Shown piece after piece: positions 42,387 to 50,734 of a stretch of DNA of 64,000 nucleotides. The translations under genes were made by a program, and so were the position numbers. The notes under the pieces were generated by a model. The model made no database searches. It was not told where the DNA came from and saw nothing but the letters and a program-made list of their open reading frames with translations. The stretch comes from Oscillospiraceae bacterium (GTDB taxonomy: Bacteria > Bacillota > Clostridia > Oscillospirales > Oscillospiraceae): positions 1 through 64,000 of the forward strand of contig WRAB01000012.1 in NCBI GenBank assembly GCA_009780435.1, written 5' to 3'. Each line of letters begins with the position of its first letter. Position 1 is the stretch's first letter.

Positions 42387-43882
42387 TAAACTCGACTACG
42401 ACAGCAGCAGCAACAACCCCGCCGGAGCCGATAAAAATCGTTCCTGCTCCGGGGAAAATGGTGCTAAAAATAGTTGGTGTGCTTCTGGTGGCCGCCGCAA
42501 TTGTCAGCCTTGTTTTTGGTATTCTGGGACTGATGGGGATCGGGCTTCCCGACACATTTTATTTAGATAACGCAATAACCGAAGCCAGGCAACTGAGCGC
42601 AAACATTGACGGTGTGCCTATGTGGACGCAAGAATCGTGGCAGAACCTACAAGAAAACCTTGTTGCCGCCAGGGCTACTCTGCTTGACAGAGCTTCCACG
42701 CAGGCGCAAATCAATACAGCTTATACTGATTTGCGCAACGCACTTGATTCAATGGTGCCGTCAGAGGCGTTTGCGGATATAGAAGTTGCTGGATTTATAC
42801 CTGACGGGCGCGCGGTAAATGTGTTTTTCATTTACTTGATCATACTATTTCTCATTCTTGGCATCACCGGTGTCTTGGGCATTAAATTCTGTGCAAACAG
42901 TAAGAAAATGCATATGTTAGGTGTCTTCGGCATCATCAGCTTTGTAGGGATCGCATTACTTATAATCTTCGTTGCAGACACGCTTGGCTACGAATCATTA
43001 CCGCCATTTTTACCGCTTATTGGTATGCCGATTGCTTACCAGATCGGCGTGTTTTTAAACAACAGGAAAACATCCATACTCATCACATTCAGTGTTTTGG
43101 TGCTGATATCCTTAATCGCCTTATTCCCGCTTTGGTGGATTGTTCGCTCATCGCTCATGTACCTGCATGAGGTTTCATCAACGCGCTTTTTCCCGACGAA
43201 TCTGGTTTTTGAAAATTACCCAAGGGCGTTGGAGCGTTTCCATTATTTACTGCACCTGCGTAACACATTAATCATCGCAGTCCCGGCAGTCCTGCTGGGC
43301 ACCTGCACCGCTATCCTGTGCGCCTATTCTTTCGCGCGGCTCAGGTTCAGGGGCAAAAAATTCATGTTCGGCCTCTGCATCGCGTCTATGCTTTTGCCGC
43401 CTGTTGTAACCCTGATCCCACTCTTTATCATGTTCACAAACTTCTTCGGTCTCCTCAACACCTTCTGGCCGCTCATCATCCCATGGGTATGCGGCGGCGG
43501 CGCATTTAACATTTTCTTGATGCGTCAATTTTTCCTGACACTGCCAAAAGAGCTTGACGAGGCGGCAATGATTGACGGCGCCGGACGATTGCGGATACTG
43601 GTTCAAATCCTCCTTCCATCAATAAAACCTGCCATCATGGTTGTGGGAATATTCATCTTTATGCTGATATGGAACGACCTGCTTACACAAATGGTCTATC
43701 TGCGAAATGAGGGGCTCGCCACGATGGCAATAGGGCTTCGCGTGTTCTCAGGCTCCTACGGCACAGAGTGGCACTTGACCATGGTGGCGACAGTCCTGTC
43801 AATACTCCCCGCCCTCCTGGTCTTCATTATCGGCCAGAAGTATCTGGTTGAAGGAATTGTAATGACCGGCATGAAAAACTAA
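42383..43882 (+). CDS. ABC sugar permease, MalG type, with FIVAR-like insertion
   Basis: A 499-residue permease. Residues about 26-54 are a membrane segment; residues about 60-125 form a predicted extracytoplasmic helical pair (LDNAITEARQLSANI, TQESWQNLQENLVAARATLL, TQAQINTAYTDLRNALDSMV) that matches FIVAR domains of sugar-binding surface proteins. Two or three more segments follow. The MalG core starts near residue 220 and has the EAA loop DEAAMIDGAGRLRILVQIL. A FIVAR domain on an ABC permease is unusual and could help capture substrate. No ATPase gene is nearby; a shared MsmK-like subunit is expected elsewhere. Confidence 0.92.
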   Translation: MINSTTTAAATTPPEPIKIVPAPGKMVLKIVGVLLVAAAIVSLVFGILGLMGIGLPDTFYLDNAITEARQLSANIDGVPMWTQESWQNLQENLVAARATLLDRASTQAQINTAYTDLRNALDSMVPSEAFADIEVAGFIPDGRAVNVFFIYLIILFLILGITGVLGIKFCANSKKMHMLGVFGIISFVGIALLIIFVADTLGYESLPPFLPLIGMPIAYQIGVFLNNRKTSILITFSVLVLISLIALFPLWWIVRSSLMYLHEVSSTRFFPTNLVFENYPRALERFHYLLHLRNTLIIAVPAVLLGTCTAILCAYSFARLRFRGKKFMFGLCIASMLLPPVVTLIPLFIMFTNFFGLLNTFWPLIIPWVCGGGAFNIFLMRQFFLTLPKELDEAAMIDGAGRLRILVQILLPSIKPAIMVVGIFIFMLIWNDLLTQMVYLRNEGLATMAIGLRVFSGSYGTEWHLTMVATVLSILPALLVFIIGQKYLVEGIVMTGMKN

Positions 43883-43885
43883 ATA

Positions 43886-43962
43886 GTCCCCACAGGGCAA
43901 AGGAACGCCCTGCGGGGACCCCTCCCTTTGATCTATAACGGCAGGCAAAGCCTGCCTATAGC
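43886..43962. other. Two hairpins between permease and kinase genes
   Basis: TCCCCACAGGGC/GCCCTGCGGGGA (about 43887-43920) and CTATA..GGCAGGC-AAA-GCCTGCC-TATAG (43932-43962). The 177-bp gap carries no gene. They may be a weak terminator plus a processing site. Confidence 0.55.
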
Positions 43963-44059
43963 AAGGTTTTGCAAAGGGCGCAAAACGCTTGGACGCCGGA
44001 CACCCGGCGAAAGGGCTTGTAGGGACAGTATATTTCCCCTAGATGGAGGTAATAGGCTT

Positions 44060-45634
44060 ATGAAGACATTTCTCGGCATAGAGCTCGGCTCAACCCGGAT
44101 TAAGGCCGTACTCATCGACGCGGGCGGCACGCCACGGGCGTCCGGCGGGTTCGATTGGGAAAACCGCTTTGAAAACGGCGTGTGGACGTATCATTTAGAC
44201 GACGTATGGCACGGCCTGCGGGAGAGTTTTGCCAATCTAGCGGCGGATTACCGGGCAACCCACGGGGGAGTCGACCCGGTTGTCTCCGGTATCGGCGTCT
44301 CCGCCATGATGCATGGCTACTTGGCCTTTGATCGAGAGGACAACCAACTGGCAGAGTTTCGCACCTGGCGCAATACCATTACAGAGGAAGCGGCGGCACG
44401 TCTGACAGAGGCCTTTGGGTTCAATATCCCCCAGCGGTGGAGCATCGCCCATCTATACCGCGCCGTCTTGGGCGGCGAAGCCCATGTGGGAGAGATCGGA
44501 TTCTTGACAACGTTAGCTGGTTACGTCCATTATCAACTCACCGGAGAAAAAGTTTTGGGCATCGGTGACGCTTCCGGTGTATTTCCTATTGACAGCACAG
44601 CAAATGGCTATCATAATGGTATGGTAGCCAAGTTTGATACGATTGTTTCCGAACACGGTGTCCCCTGGCGGCTGCTGGACATTTTGCCAAAAGTCCTCGT
44701 GGCAGGCGAACATGCAGGCGCTCTGACAGAAGCGGGCGCAATCCTGCTGGACCCCACAGGCGTTCTTCAGCCGGGGATACCCCTGTGTCCGCCTGAGGGC
44801 GACGCCGGGACCGGCATGGTGGCCACAAACAGTGTGGCACCCTGTACGGGGAACGTATCGGCGGGGACATCAGTCTTTGCCATGCTGGTGTTGGAGCGAG
44901 CGCTGTCCAAGCTCTACCTCGAAATCGACATGGTCACGACGCCGACGGGCAAGCCGGTGGCCATGGTGCACTGCAACAACTGCACCTCTGATTTAGATGC
45001 ATGGGTGAATTTGTTCGGCGCAGCTATGACGGGGATGGGCCAAACGCCCGACAAATCCGATCTGTATCGCACGTTGTATGAGGCGGCCTTGCGAGGGGAT
45101 CCGGACGGCGGGGGACTGGTCTCCGTCAACTACCTCTCTGGAGAGCACACAACGGGATTCCACGAGGGGCGGCCTTTATTCGTCCGCACGCCGGACAGCC
45201 GGTTTACATTGGAAAACTTCATGCGATCCCTGCTGTTTTCCGCCATGGCCACATTGAAGATCGGCATGGATATTCTGTCCGACGGTGAGGGCGTGACCCT
45301 CTCGAAACTCCTGGGCCACGGCGGGTTATTTAAGACGCCCCTGGTGGGACAGACCCTCATGGCGGGGGCCTTGGATATCCCCGTCGCCGTCATGGAATCC
45401 GCCGGGGAAGGCGGCGCATGGGGCATCGCTTTGCTGGCGGCCTATGCCGATGCCAGAGACGAGGGAGAGACCCTGGAAGAATTTTTAAAAAGCAAAGTGT
45501 TCTCAGACTCCGCCGTCAATACGATTCAGCCGAACCCTGCGGATGTAGCGGGATTTGCGGTCTATTTAGAGCGGTACAAAGCCGCACTCTCCATTGAGCG
45601 CACAGCGGTGGAATCCTTACAATTATTGAGGTGA
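44060..45634 (+). CDS. FGGY-family carbohydrate kinase (probable ribulokinase)
   Basis: A 524-residue FGGY kinase with the N-terminal phosphate loop [17 protein letters not shown], a substrate region [15 protein letters not shown], and the C-terminal ATP-binding [14 protein letters not shown]. It phosphorylates a ketose. Ribulokinase activity is inferred because the next two genes are ribulose-5-phosphate 4-epimerase and an aldose isomerase. Xylulokinase-like activity is the alternative. GGAGG lies before ATG 44060; the stop overlaps the downstream epimerase region (TGATG). Confidence 0.88.
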   Translation: MKTFLGIELGSTRIKAVLIDAGGTPRASGGFDWENRFENGVWTYHLDDVWHGLRESFANLAADYRATHGGVDPVVSGIGVSAMMHGYLAFDREDNQLAEFRTWRNTITEEAAARLTEAFGFNIPQRWSIAHLYRAVLGGEAHVGEIGFLTTLAGYVHYQLTGEKVLGIGDASGVFPIDSTANGYHNGMVAKFDTIVSEHGVPWRLLDILPKVLVAGEHAGALTEAGAILLDPTGVLQPGIPLCPPEGDAGTGMVATNSVAPCTGNVSAGTSVFAMLVLERALSKLYLEIDMVTTPTGKPVAMVHCNNCTSDLDAWVNLFGAAMTGMGQTPDKSDLYRTLYEAALRGDPDGGGLVSVNYLSGEHTTGFHEGRPLFVRTPDSRFTLENFMRSLLFSAMATLKIGMDILSDGEGVTLSKLLGHGGLFKTPLVGQTLMAGALDIPVAVMESAGEGGAWGIALLAAYADARDEGETLEEFLKSKVFSDSAVNTIQPNPADVAGFAVYLERYKAALSIERTAVESLQLLR

Positions 45635-45639
45635 TGAAC

Positions 45640-46332
45640 GTGCTAGAAACACTGAAACAACAGGTGCTGGATGCAAATCTGCTCTTGCCCAAATATGGAC
45701 TGGTCACCTTCACCTGGGGCAATGTCTCCGGGATTGACCGGGCGCAGGGCTTAGTTGTGATCAAGCCGTCCGGCGTCACCTATGAGGACATGACAGCGGA
45801 TCACATGGTAGTTGTAGAGTTGGACACGGGCAAAACTGTGGAGGGGAGCCTGTCCCCGTCCTCGGATACCGCCACCCATCTGGCGCTGTACCGGGCGTTT
45901 TCCAATATAGGTGGCATTGTACACACCCACAGCCGCTGGGCGACGATTTTTGCCCAGGCGGGGCTGGGGATACTGCCTCTCGGCACGACCCATGCGGACT
46001 ATTTCTACGGCGAGATCCCCTGTACTCGGAAAATGGTCCCCGCTGAAATCGCCGGTGCATACGAAGAGGCGACGGGAGATGTGATCATCCAGCGGTTTGC
46101 CGGAGTGAACCCGGATACGATTCCGGCGGTACTGGTACACAGCCACGGCCCGTTCACCTGGGGGCGTGATGCCGCGGATGCCGTACACAATGCGGTAGTG
46201 CTGGAGGAGTTGGCCTTTATGGCCTGGCACAACCACTTGATCAATCCCACAGTAGAGCCAATGCAGCAGGAGCTGCTTGACAAACACTATTTGCGTAAAC
46301 ACGGGCCGGACGCCTATTACGGCCAAACATAG
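45640..46332 (+). CDS. araD: L-ribulose-5-phosphate 4-epimerase
   Basis: A 230-residue class II aldolase-fold epimerase converting L-ribulose 5-phosphate to D-xylulose 5-phosphate. The motifs are [24 protein letters not shown], the zinc pair [14 protein letters not shown], and [12 protein letters not shown]. Three starts are close (GTG 45631, ATG 45634, GTG 45640); GAGGT suits GTG 45640, which gives the usual M-L-E start. Translation is coupled to the kinase. Confidence 0.95.
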   Translation: MLETLKQQVLDANLLLPKYGLVTFTWGNVSGIDRAQGLVVIKPSGVTYEDMTADHMVVVELDTGKTVEGSLSPSSDTATHLALYRAFSNIGGIVHTHSRWATIFAQAGLGILPLGTTHADYFYGEIPCTRKMVPAEIAGAYEEATGDVIIQRFAGVNPDTIPAVLVHSHGPFTWGRDAADAVHNAVVLEELAFMAWHNHLINPTVEPMQQELLDKHYLRKHGPDAYYGQT

Positions 46333-46344
46333 GAGGTACATAGC

Positions 46345-47811
46345 ATGAACAACATTCCCAACATCAAGCTCGGCTTAATTTCCGTATCCAGAGACTGTTT
46401 CCCGGCAGCCCTTTCTGAGACCCGCCGTGCCGCCGTAAAAGGGGCTTACGGCGACATCTACGAGTGCAAGGTCACCGTGGAAAATGAGATCGACATGTTA
46501 AAAGCTGTAGAGGATGTCAAAGCCGCCGGCGTCAACGCATTGGTGGTATTCCTCGGCAACTTCGGCCCGGAGACGGCGGAAGTCTTATTGGCAAAGTATT
46601 TTGGCGGTCCCACCATGTACGTCGCCGCCGCGGAAGACGGCGCCGATACGCTGATGGACGGACGGGGAGACGCCTACTGCGGGATGCTCAATTGCTCGTA
46701 CAATCTGGGGCTCCGCAATATTAAGGCCCATATCCCGGCGTATCCGGTGGGCACGCCGGCGGATATTGCACAGATGATCGCCGATTTTGTTCCCATCGCC
46801 CGCACGATGATTGGCGTGGCCAATCTCAAGATCATCACCTTCGGCCCCCGGCCTCAGGATTTCCTCGCCTGTAATGCGCCGATCCAGCAACTGTTCAATC
46901 TGGGCGTGGAGATTCAGGAAAATTCCGAGTTGGATCTCTTAGTTGCGTTTAATAAACACAAAGACGACCCCCGGATTCCCGGTGTAATCGCCGATATGGA
47001 ACGGGAACTGGGCGAAGGCAATAAAATGTCCGGTATTCTGCCGAAGCTGGCCCAATATGAGCTGACGCTCCTGGATTGGGCGGAGAACAATAAGGGGAGC
47101 CGGGAATACGTGGTGTTCGCCAGCAAATGTTGGCCCGCATTCCAGACGGAATTCGGCTTTGTACCCTGCTATGTGAACAGCCGCTTGGCTGCGCGGGGTA
47201 TCCCCGTGGCCTGTGAGACGGATATCTACGGGGCGCTGTCAGAATACATCGGCACCTGTGTCACAGGTGCGGGCGTGACCCTGTTGGATATTAACAACTC
47301 CGTCCCGGCGGATATGTATGAGCGGGATATCAAAGGCAAGTTCGACTATACGTTAAAAGATACGTTTATGGGCTTTCACTGCGGGAATACGCCCATCTGT
47401 TGCCTAAAGAAGGGCGAGGTCAAATACCAGCGCATTATGCATAGTCTGTTGGAGCCGGGGAAAGAGCCGGATATCACAAGAGGTACTTTGGAAGGAGACA
47501 TCGCACCCGGTGAGATCACGTTCTTCCGACTCCAAGGCACTGCCGAGGGCGGGTTGAAATCCTACATTGCCCAGGGCGAAGTTCTGCCGGTTCCCACCTG
47601 TTCTTTCGGCGGGATTGGCATATTTGCCATCCCGGAGATGGGCCGCTTCTATCGCCACGTGCTGATTGCGGACAGATATCCCCACCACGGCGCCGTGGCC
47701 TTCGGACACGTGGGGAAAGCGCTGTTTGACGTGTTTACCTATCTGGGTGTGCCGAAGATATCGTACAACCAGCCCAAGAGCTTGCCGTATCCGACGGAAA
47801 ATCCGTTTTAG
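46345..47811 (+). CDS. L-fucose/arabinose isomerase-family protein
   Basis: A 488-residue member of the fucose-isomerase-like superfamily: VVFLGNFGPETAEVLLA early, VACETDIYGALSEYIG in the centre and GFHCGNTPICCL, with C-terminal HHGAVAFGHVGKALFDVF. It occupies the place of AraA between transport and araBD-type genes, so it probably interconverts L-arabinose and L-ribulose. It is unlike canonical AraA. It lies 12 bp after araD, with AGGAGG before ATG 46345. Confidence 0.87.
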   Translation: MNNIPNIKLGLISVSRDCFPAALSETRRAAVKGAYGDIYECKVTVENEIDMLKAVEDVKAAGVNALVVFLGNFGPETAEVLLAKYFGGPTMYVAAAEDGADTLMDGRGDAYCGMLNCSYNLGLRNIKAHIPAYPVGTPADIAQMIADFVPIARTMIGVANLKIITFGPRPQDFLACNAPIQQLFNLGVEIQENSELDLLVAFNKHKDDPRIPGVIADMERELGEGNKMSGILPKLAQYELTLLDWAENNKGSREYVVFASKCWPAFQTEFGFVPCYVNSRLAARGIPVACETDIYGALSEYIGTCVTGAGVTLLDINNSVPADMYERDIKGKFDYTLKDTFMGFHCGNTPICCLKKGEVKYQRIMHSLLEPGKEPDITRGTLEGDIAPGEITFFRLQGTAEGGLKSYIAQGEVLPVPTCSFGGIGIFAIPEMGRFYRHVLIADRYPHHGAVAFGHVGKALFDVFTYLGVPKISYNQPKSLPYPTENPF

Positions 47812-47820
47812 GAGAAACAA

Positions 47821-47855
47821 AAAAGAGCAGATGCCGTTGGCGTCTGCTCTTTTTG
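47821..47855 (+). terminator. Terminator of arabinose locus
   Basis: AAAAGAGCAGATGCC-GTT-GGCGTCTGCTCTTTTT: a long stem with a T-tract. Confidence 0.92.
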
Positions 47856-47876
47856 CCATTTGGCGGCGGTATTTAT

Positions 47877-48014
47877 GAGGCTGTGTGAAAACATAAAACG
47901 AGAAAATTTTTCATCTGAAAAAGTTCTTCAAATGAGACAGTGAGAAAGAAAATGTAGATTTATTCACTAAATAAGTTGAGTGATTTTCCGAGCATTTCGT
48001 TTTCAAACAGCCTC
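47877..48014. mobile_element. 138-bp MITE
   Basis: Terminal inverted repeats GAGGCTGTGTGAAAAC (47877-47892) and the complement of GAGGCTGTTTGAAAAC (47999-48014) differ at one position. Flanking TTAT on both sides (47873-47876 and 48015-48018) is a 4-bp target duplication. The interior is AT-rich and codes for nothing. The ends resemble those of several Firmicute transposons, but the parent element is not in this window. Confidence 0.85.
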
Positions 48015-48061
48015 TTATATTTTGCACGTCTACATATAAAATGAAAGGAAGGGAATACAGG

Positions 48062-48763
48062 ATGTCAAAAAAATCTTGGATTGGAATCGGGAGTATTATA
48101 ATAGTTTTTTGTTTGATTCTTGCAATTCTACTATACAGTTTTATTGTTAGAGGGTATGAAAGTGCGACTCATTTCTTTTGTTCGCTTAATTGGACAATAG
48201 CGATTATTTCGATAATTATTAGCATTGGAATAACTTTTCTTGTAGTTAGATATAGAGGTATCTTAATAGAAAAGCTACTCTACATTTTAATCCCAAGTAT
48301 TATTATATTAGTGTTGTGGTGGCTACTTAGTTGGTTATCTAGTGACACGCAAGACAACTTTACTGGTTTAATTGTTCCAGCTTTTCTGTCTGTTCTAAGT
48401 ATATATATATCAAAGATGCAAGAAAATAAGAAGACTAAGGAAGATGAAGAAACAAAAATCAAAAGAACTAAGGTGGATGAGGAAGTAAAAGTAAAAAAAG
48501 AACTATATGCGAAAATGATAAATGCGTACTATGCGTACTATGCGGATTATCAAAGAGAATATAGAGAGCCTAATAAGCAGATGTCGGAGCTTAATGGTAT
48601 GGTATATGTGTATTGCAAACCGAAAATTTCAAGTATATGGAAGGGGTTGCAAGAAGAACATGAAGGAACATTAAACGAAAAAGCAACAATTGAAACTCTT
48701 ATTGAAGAAATTCACAAGGACTTGGACGAACCAGCAATATGTTCTGAATTCCGAGACATGTAG
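48062..48763 (+). CDS. AT-rich membrane protein with coiled-coil tail, unknown
   Basis: A 233-residue protein with about four N-terminal membrane segments (residues 5-30, 43-65, 72-95, 100-118), then a charged Lys/Glu coiled coil (120-150) and a cytoplasmic helical tail. No family is recognised. The gene is roughly one third GC, far below its neighbours, and follows a MITE, which suggests horizontal gain. AAGGAAGGG precedes ATG 48062. Single-gene defence or abortive-infection proteins can look like this, but nothing here proves it. Confidence 0.75.
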   Translation: MSKKSWIGIGSIIIVFCLILAILLYSFIVRGYESATHFFCSLNWTIAIISIIISIGITFLVVRYRGILIEKLLYILIPSIIILVLWWLLSWLSSDTQDNFTGLIVPAFLSVLSIYISKMQENKKTKEDEETKIKRTKVDEEVKVKKELYAKMINAYYAYYADYQREYREPNKQMSELNGMVYVYCKPKISSIWKGLQEEHEGTLNEKATIETLIEEIHKDLDEPAICSEFRDM

Positions 48764-48834
48764 CTACTAACTAGCACTTTTTATAGATAGGGCTTATTTG
48801 CACAGGGACGGCAAAAAAGAAAGGGACAGACACC

Positions 48835-49941
48835 ATGATCGAACTACAGGGAAAACACAACGCTGCCAAACTATTCACCGCCACGGCGGAGCCCAGTGCC
48901 GTCACCCAGATTCAGCATCTGCTGGATCAAGAGTTCGTCGCCGGGAGCAAAATCCGGGTGATGCCGGACGCCCACGCCGGGATGGGGTGTACCATCGGTA
49001 CGACCATGACCATTACAGATAAGGTTGTCCCCAATCTCGTGGGCGTAGACATCGGTTGCGGGATGGAGACGGTGCTATTGAAAGATCGGCGGGTGGAGTT
49101 GGGGCAGTTGGACAAGGCCATCCACCAGTATATCCCCGCCGGGTTTAAAATCCGCGCCACGGCGCATCATTTTAATGACGACATTGATCTCACGGCCTTG
49201 CGCTGTGCTAAGCACATGGATTTGAAGCGTGCGGTGCTCTCTATCGGGACTCTAGGCGGCGGGAACCATTTTATTGAGCTGGGCAAGGACGAAAGGGGCC
49301 AGCTCTATCTTGTGATTCACTCCGGGAGTAGGAATCTGGGGAAGCAGGTCTGCGAGTATTACCAAAACGCCGCCGCCGACAATCTGGGGCGGCGTGGCAA
49401 AGGCGCTGATCGGGTGCTGGCGTATTTGGAGGGGCCGCTGTTTGATAACTATCTCCACGATATGGCCATCGTGCAGCGATATGCGGAACTCAACCGGAAG
49501 GCCATCGTGAAAGAGTTGGAAAAGCGGGTAAAATTCAAGGTCGTCGAGCAGTTTACCACCACCCATAACTATATTGACCTGGACACCATGATTCTGCGAA
49601 AAGGCGCAATCTCAGCGCAAAAAGGAGAGCGAGTGCTGATCCCCATGAACATGCGGGACGGTAGCTTGATCTGCATCGGCAAGGGGAACCCCGATTGGAA
49701 CTACTCCGCCCCCCACGGCGCAGGCCGGATCATGTCCCGCTCCGCCGCGAAGCAGCAGATCACGCTCACCCAGTACGAGAAATCCATGGAGGGGGTTTAC
49801 TCCTCAACAGTCAACCGGAGTACCCTGGACGAGGCGCCTTTCGCCTATAAGCCCATGGAGGAGATCATAGCCGGAATCGGCGACACGGCGGAGATCGTGG
49901 CGGCGGTCAAACCGCTGTATAACTTTAAGGCGGCGGAGTAA
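48835..49941 (+). CDS. rtcB: RtcB-family RNA-splicing ligase
   Basis: A 368-residue RtcB that joins RNA 2',3'-cyclic phosphate and 5'-OH ends with GTP and Mn. Metal and nucleotide residues are visible: GVDIGCGM, LGGGNHFIEL, HSGSRNLG, and the His-GMP motif APHGAGRIMSR. It is the shorter bacterial type. No archease or RtcA is adjacent. ATG 48835 follows AAAGGGA. It stands alone between an AT-rich gene and a regulatory membrane operon. Confidence 0.96.
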   Translation: MIELQGKHNAAKLFTATAEPSAVTQIQHLLDQEFVAGSKIRVMPDAHAGMGCTIGTTMTITDKVVPNLVGVDIGCGMETVLLKDRRVELGQLDKAIHQYIPAGFKIRATAHHFNDDIDLTALRCAKHMDLKRAVLSIGTLGGGNHFIELGKDERGQLYLVIHSGSRNLGKQVCEYYQNAAADNLGRRGKGADRVLAYLEGPLFDNYLHDMAIVQRYAELNRKAIVKELEKRVKFKVVEQFTTTHNYIDLDTMILRKGAISAQKGERVLIPMNMRDGSLICIGKGNPDWNYSAPHGAGRIMSRSAAKQQITLTQYEKSMEGVYSSTVNRSTLDEAPFAYKPMEEIIAGIGDTAEIVAAVKPLYNFKAAE

Positions 49942-49999
49942 GAAAGGGAGCGAAGAGTCGCACATCAATAATTATTTATCGAAAAACAATAAAAAATTA

Positions 50000-50028
50000 T
50001 TGACAAATAGAATCCGATGTGATAAATT
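50000..50028 (+). promoter_or_regulatory. Promoter of DUF2975 operon
   Basis: TTGACA, 17 bp, TAAATT. The -10 overlaps one arm of an 11-bp inverted repeat. Confidence 0.75.
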
Positions 50029-50068
50029 ACCTCCAAGATACGCGAGAAGCATATTAGGGAGGTAATTT
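50024..50068. promoter_or_regulatory. Inverted repeat covering -10 and ribosome binding site
   Basis: AAATTACCTCC (50024-50034) and GGAGGTAATTT (50058-50068) are perfectly complementary. The right arm contains the ribosome binding site of the DUF2975 gene and is followed by T residues. From the predicted promoter, only part of the left arm is transcribed, so it may work as DNA operator rather than RNA switch. Confidence 0.55.
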
Positions 50069-50072
50069 TTTT

Positions 50073-50525
50073 ATGGTCAAAAATAGCGTTGTCCATCGAG
50101 TGACGAAAATACTGGTGGATGTCATGTTCTACGGTGGGATTGTAATCTGCATTGCCCTTCCATTTCTCCTGCCCCACGGGATGCGGCTCATCGGACATGG
50201 GGCGCATATGTACTGGCCCAATCTGGTGGTGCTGATGCTGTCGGGGGTGCTTTCGCTCTATATCGTCTATCAGTTAAAGGTGATATTTAAAACCCTGGTG
50301 GGCGGGAACCCGTTTGTTGCCCGGAACGTCTCCTGTTTGAGGAGAGCCGCTGTGGCCAGCGCTCTGATCTCCATCGTATTTGTGGTGCGGATTTCGATCT
50401 GGTTCACCATCAGTTCCACAGTAATCGCCCTGATCTTTGCTCTGCTGGCCCTGTTTTCCCTCACGCTGAAAGATTTGTTCAAACAGGCGGTGGCATACAA
50501 AGAAGAAAACGATTGGACGGTGTGA
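50073..50525 (+). CDS. DUF2975 membrane protein
   Basis: A 150-residue protein with four predicted membrane segments, of the DUF2975 family. Typical features are the loop GGNPFVARNVSCLRRAA between segments 2 and 3 and two C-terminal hydrophobic helices. These proteins are usually encoded just before a small XRE regulator, as here. Function unknown; they probably form a membrane-linked regulatory pair. The stop codon precedes the XRE start by 2 bp. Confidence 0.9.
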   Translation: MVKNSVVHRVTKILVDVMFYGGIVICIALPFLLPHGMRLIGHGAHMYWPNLVVLMLSGVLSLYIVYQLKVIFKTLVGGNPFVARNVSCLRRAAVASALISIVFVVRISIWFTISSTVIALIFALLALFSLTLKDLFKQAVAYKEENDWTV

Positions 50526-50527
50526 GT

Positions 50528-50734
50528 ATGCCTATTATTGTGAATTTAGACGTGGTGATGGCCAAACGGAAAATCGGACTCATGGAACTGGCCGAAAAGG
50601 TCAATCTGACCCCCGCTAACCTGTCCATTTTGAAAACCGGCAAGGCCAAAGCCGTGCGATTTTCCACCCTGGAGGAGATCTGCAAAGCCCTGGAGTGCCA
50701 GCCGGGGGATTTATTGGAGTTTGTGGATGGATAG
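50528..50734 (+). CDS. YozG-like XRE regulator
   Basis: A 68-residue single helix-turn-helix protein (NLDVVMAKRKIGLMELAEKV, ILKTGKAKAVRFSTLEEICKALECQPGDLLEF split by the recognition helix). It is the XRE_N26/YozG type that pairs with DUF2975. ATG 50528 has GTGTGAG upstream, translation probably coupled to DUF2975. The end overlaps the next gene by 8 bp. Confidence 0.9.
   Translation: MPIIVNLDVVMAKRKIGLMELAEKVNLTPANLSILKTGKAKAVRFSTLEEICKALECQPGDLLEFVDG

Noticed and set aside
34746-47811. Arabinose locus as a xylan locus
   Set aside because: No xylosidase or XylA is present. GH51, GH127 and araD point to L-arabinose.
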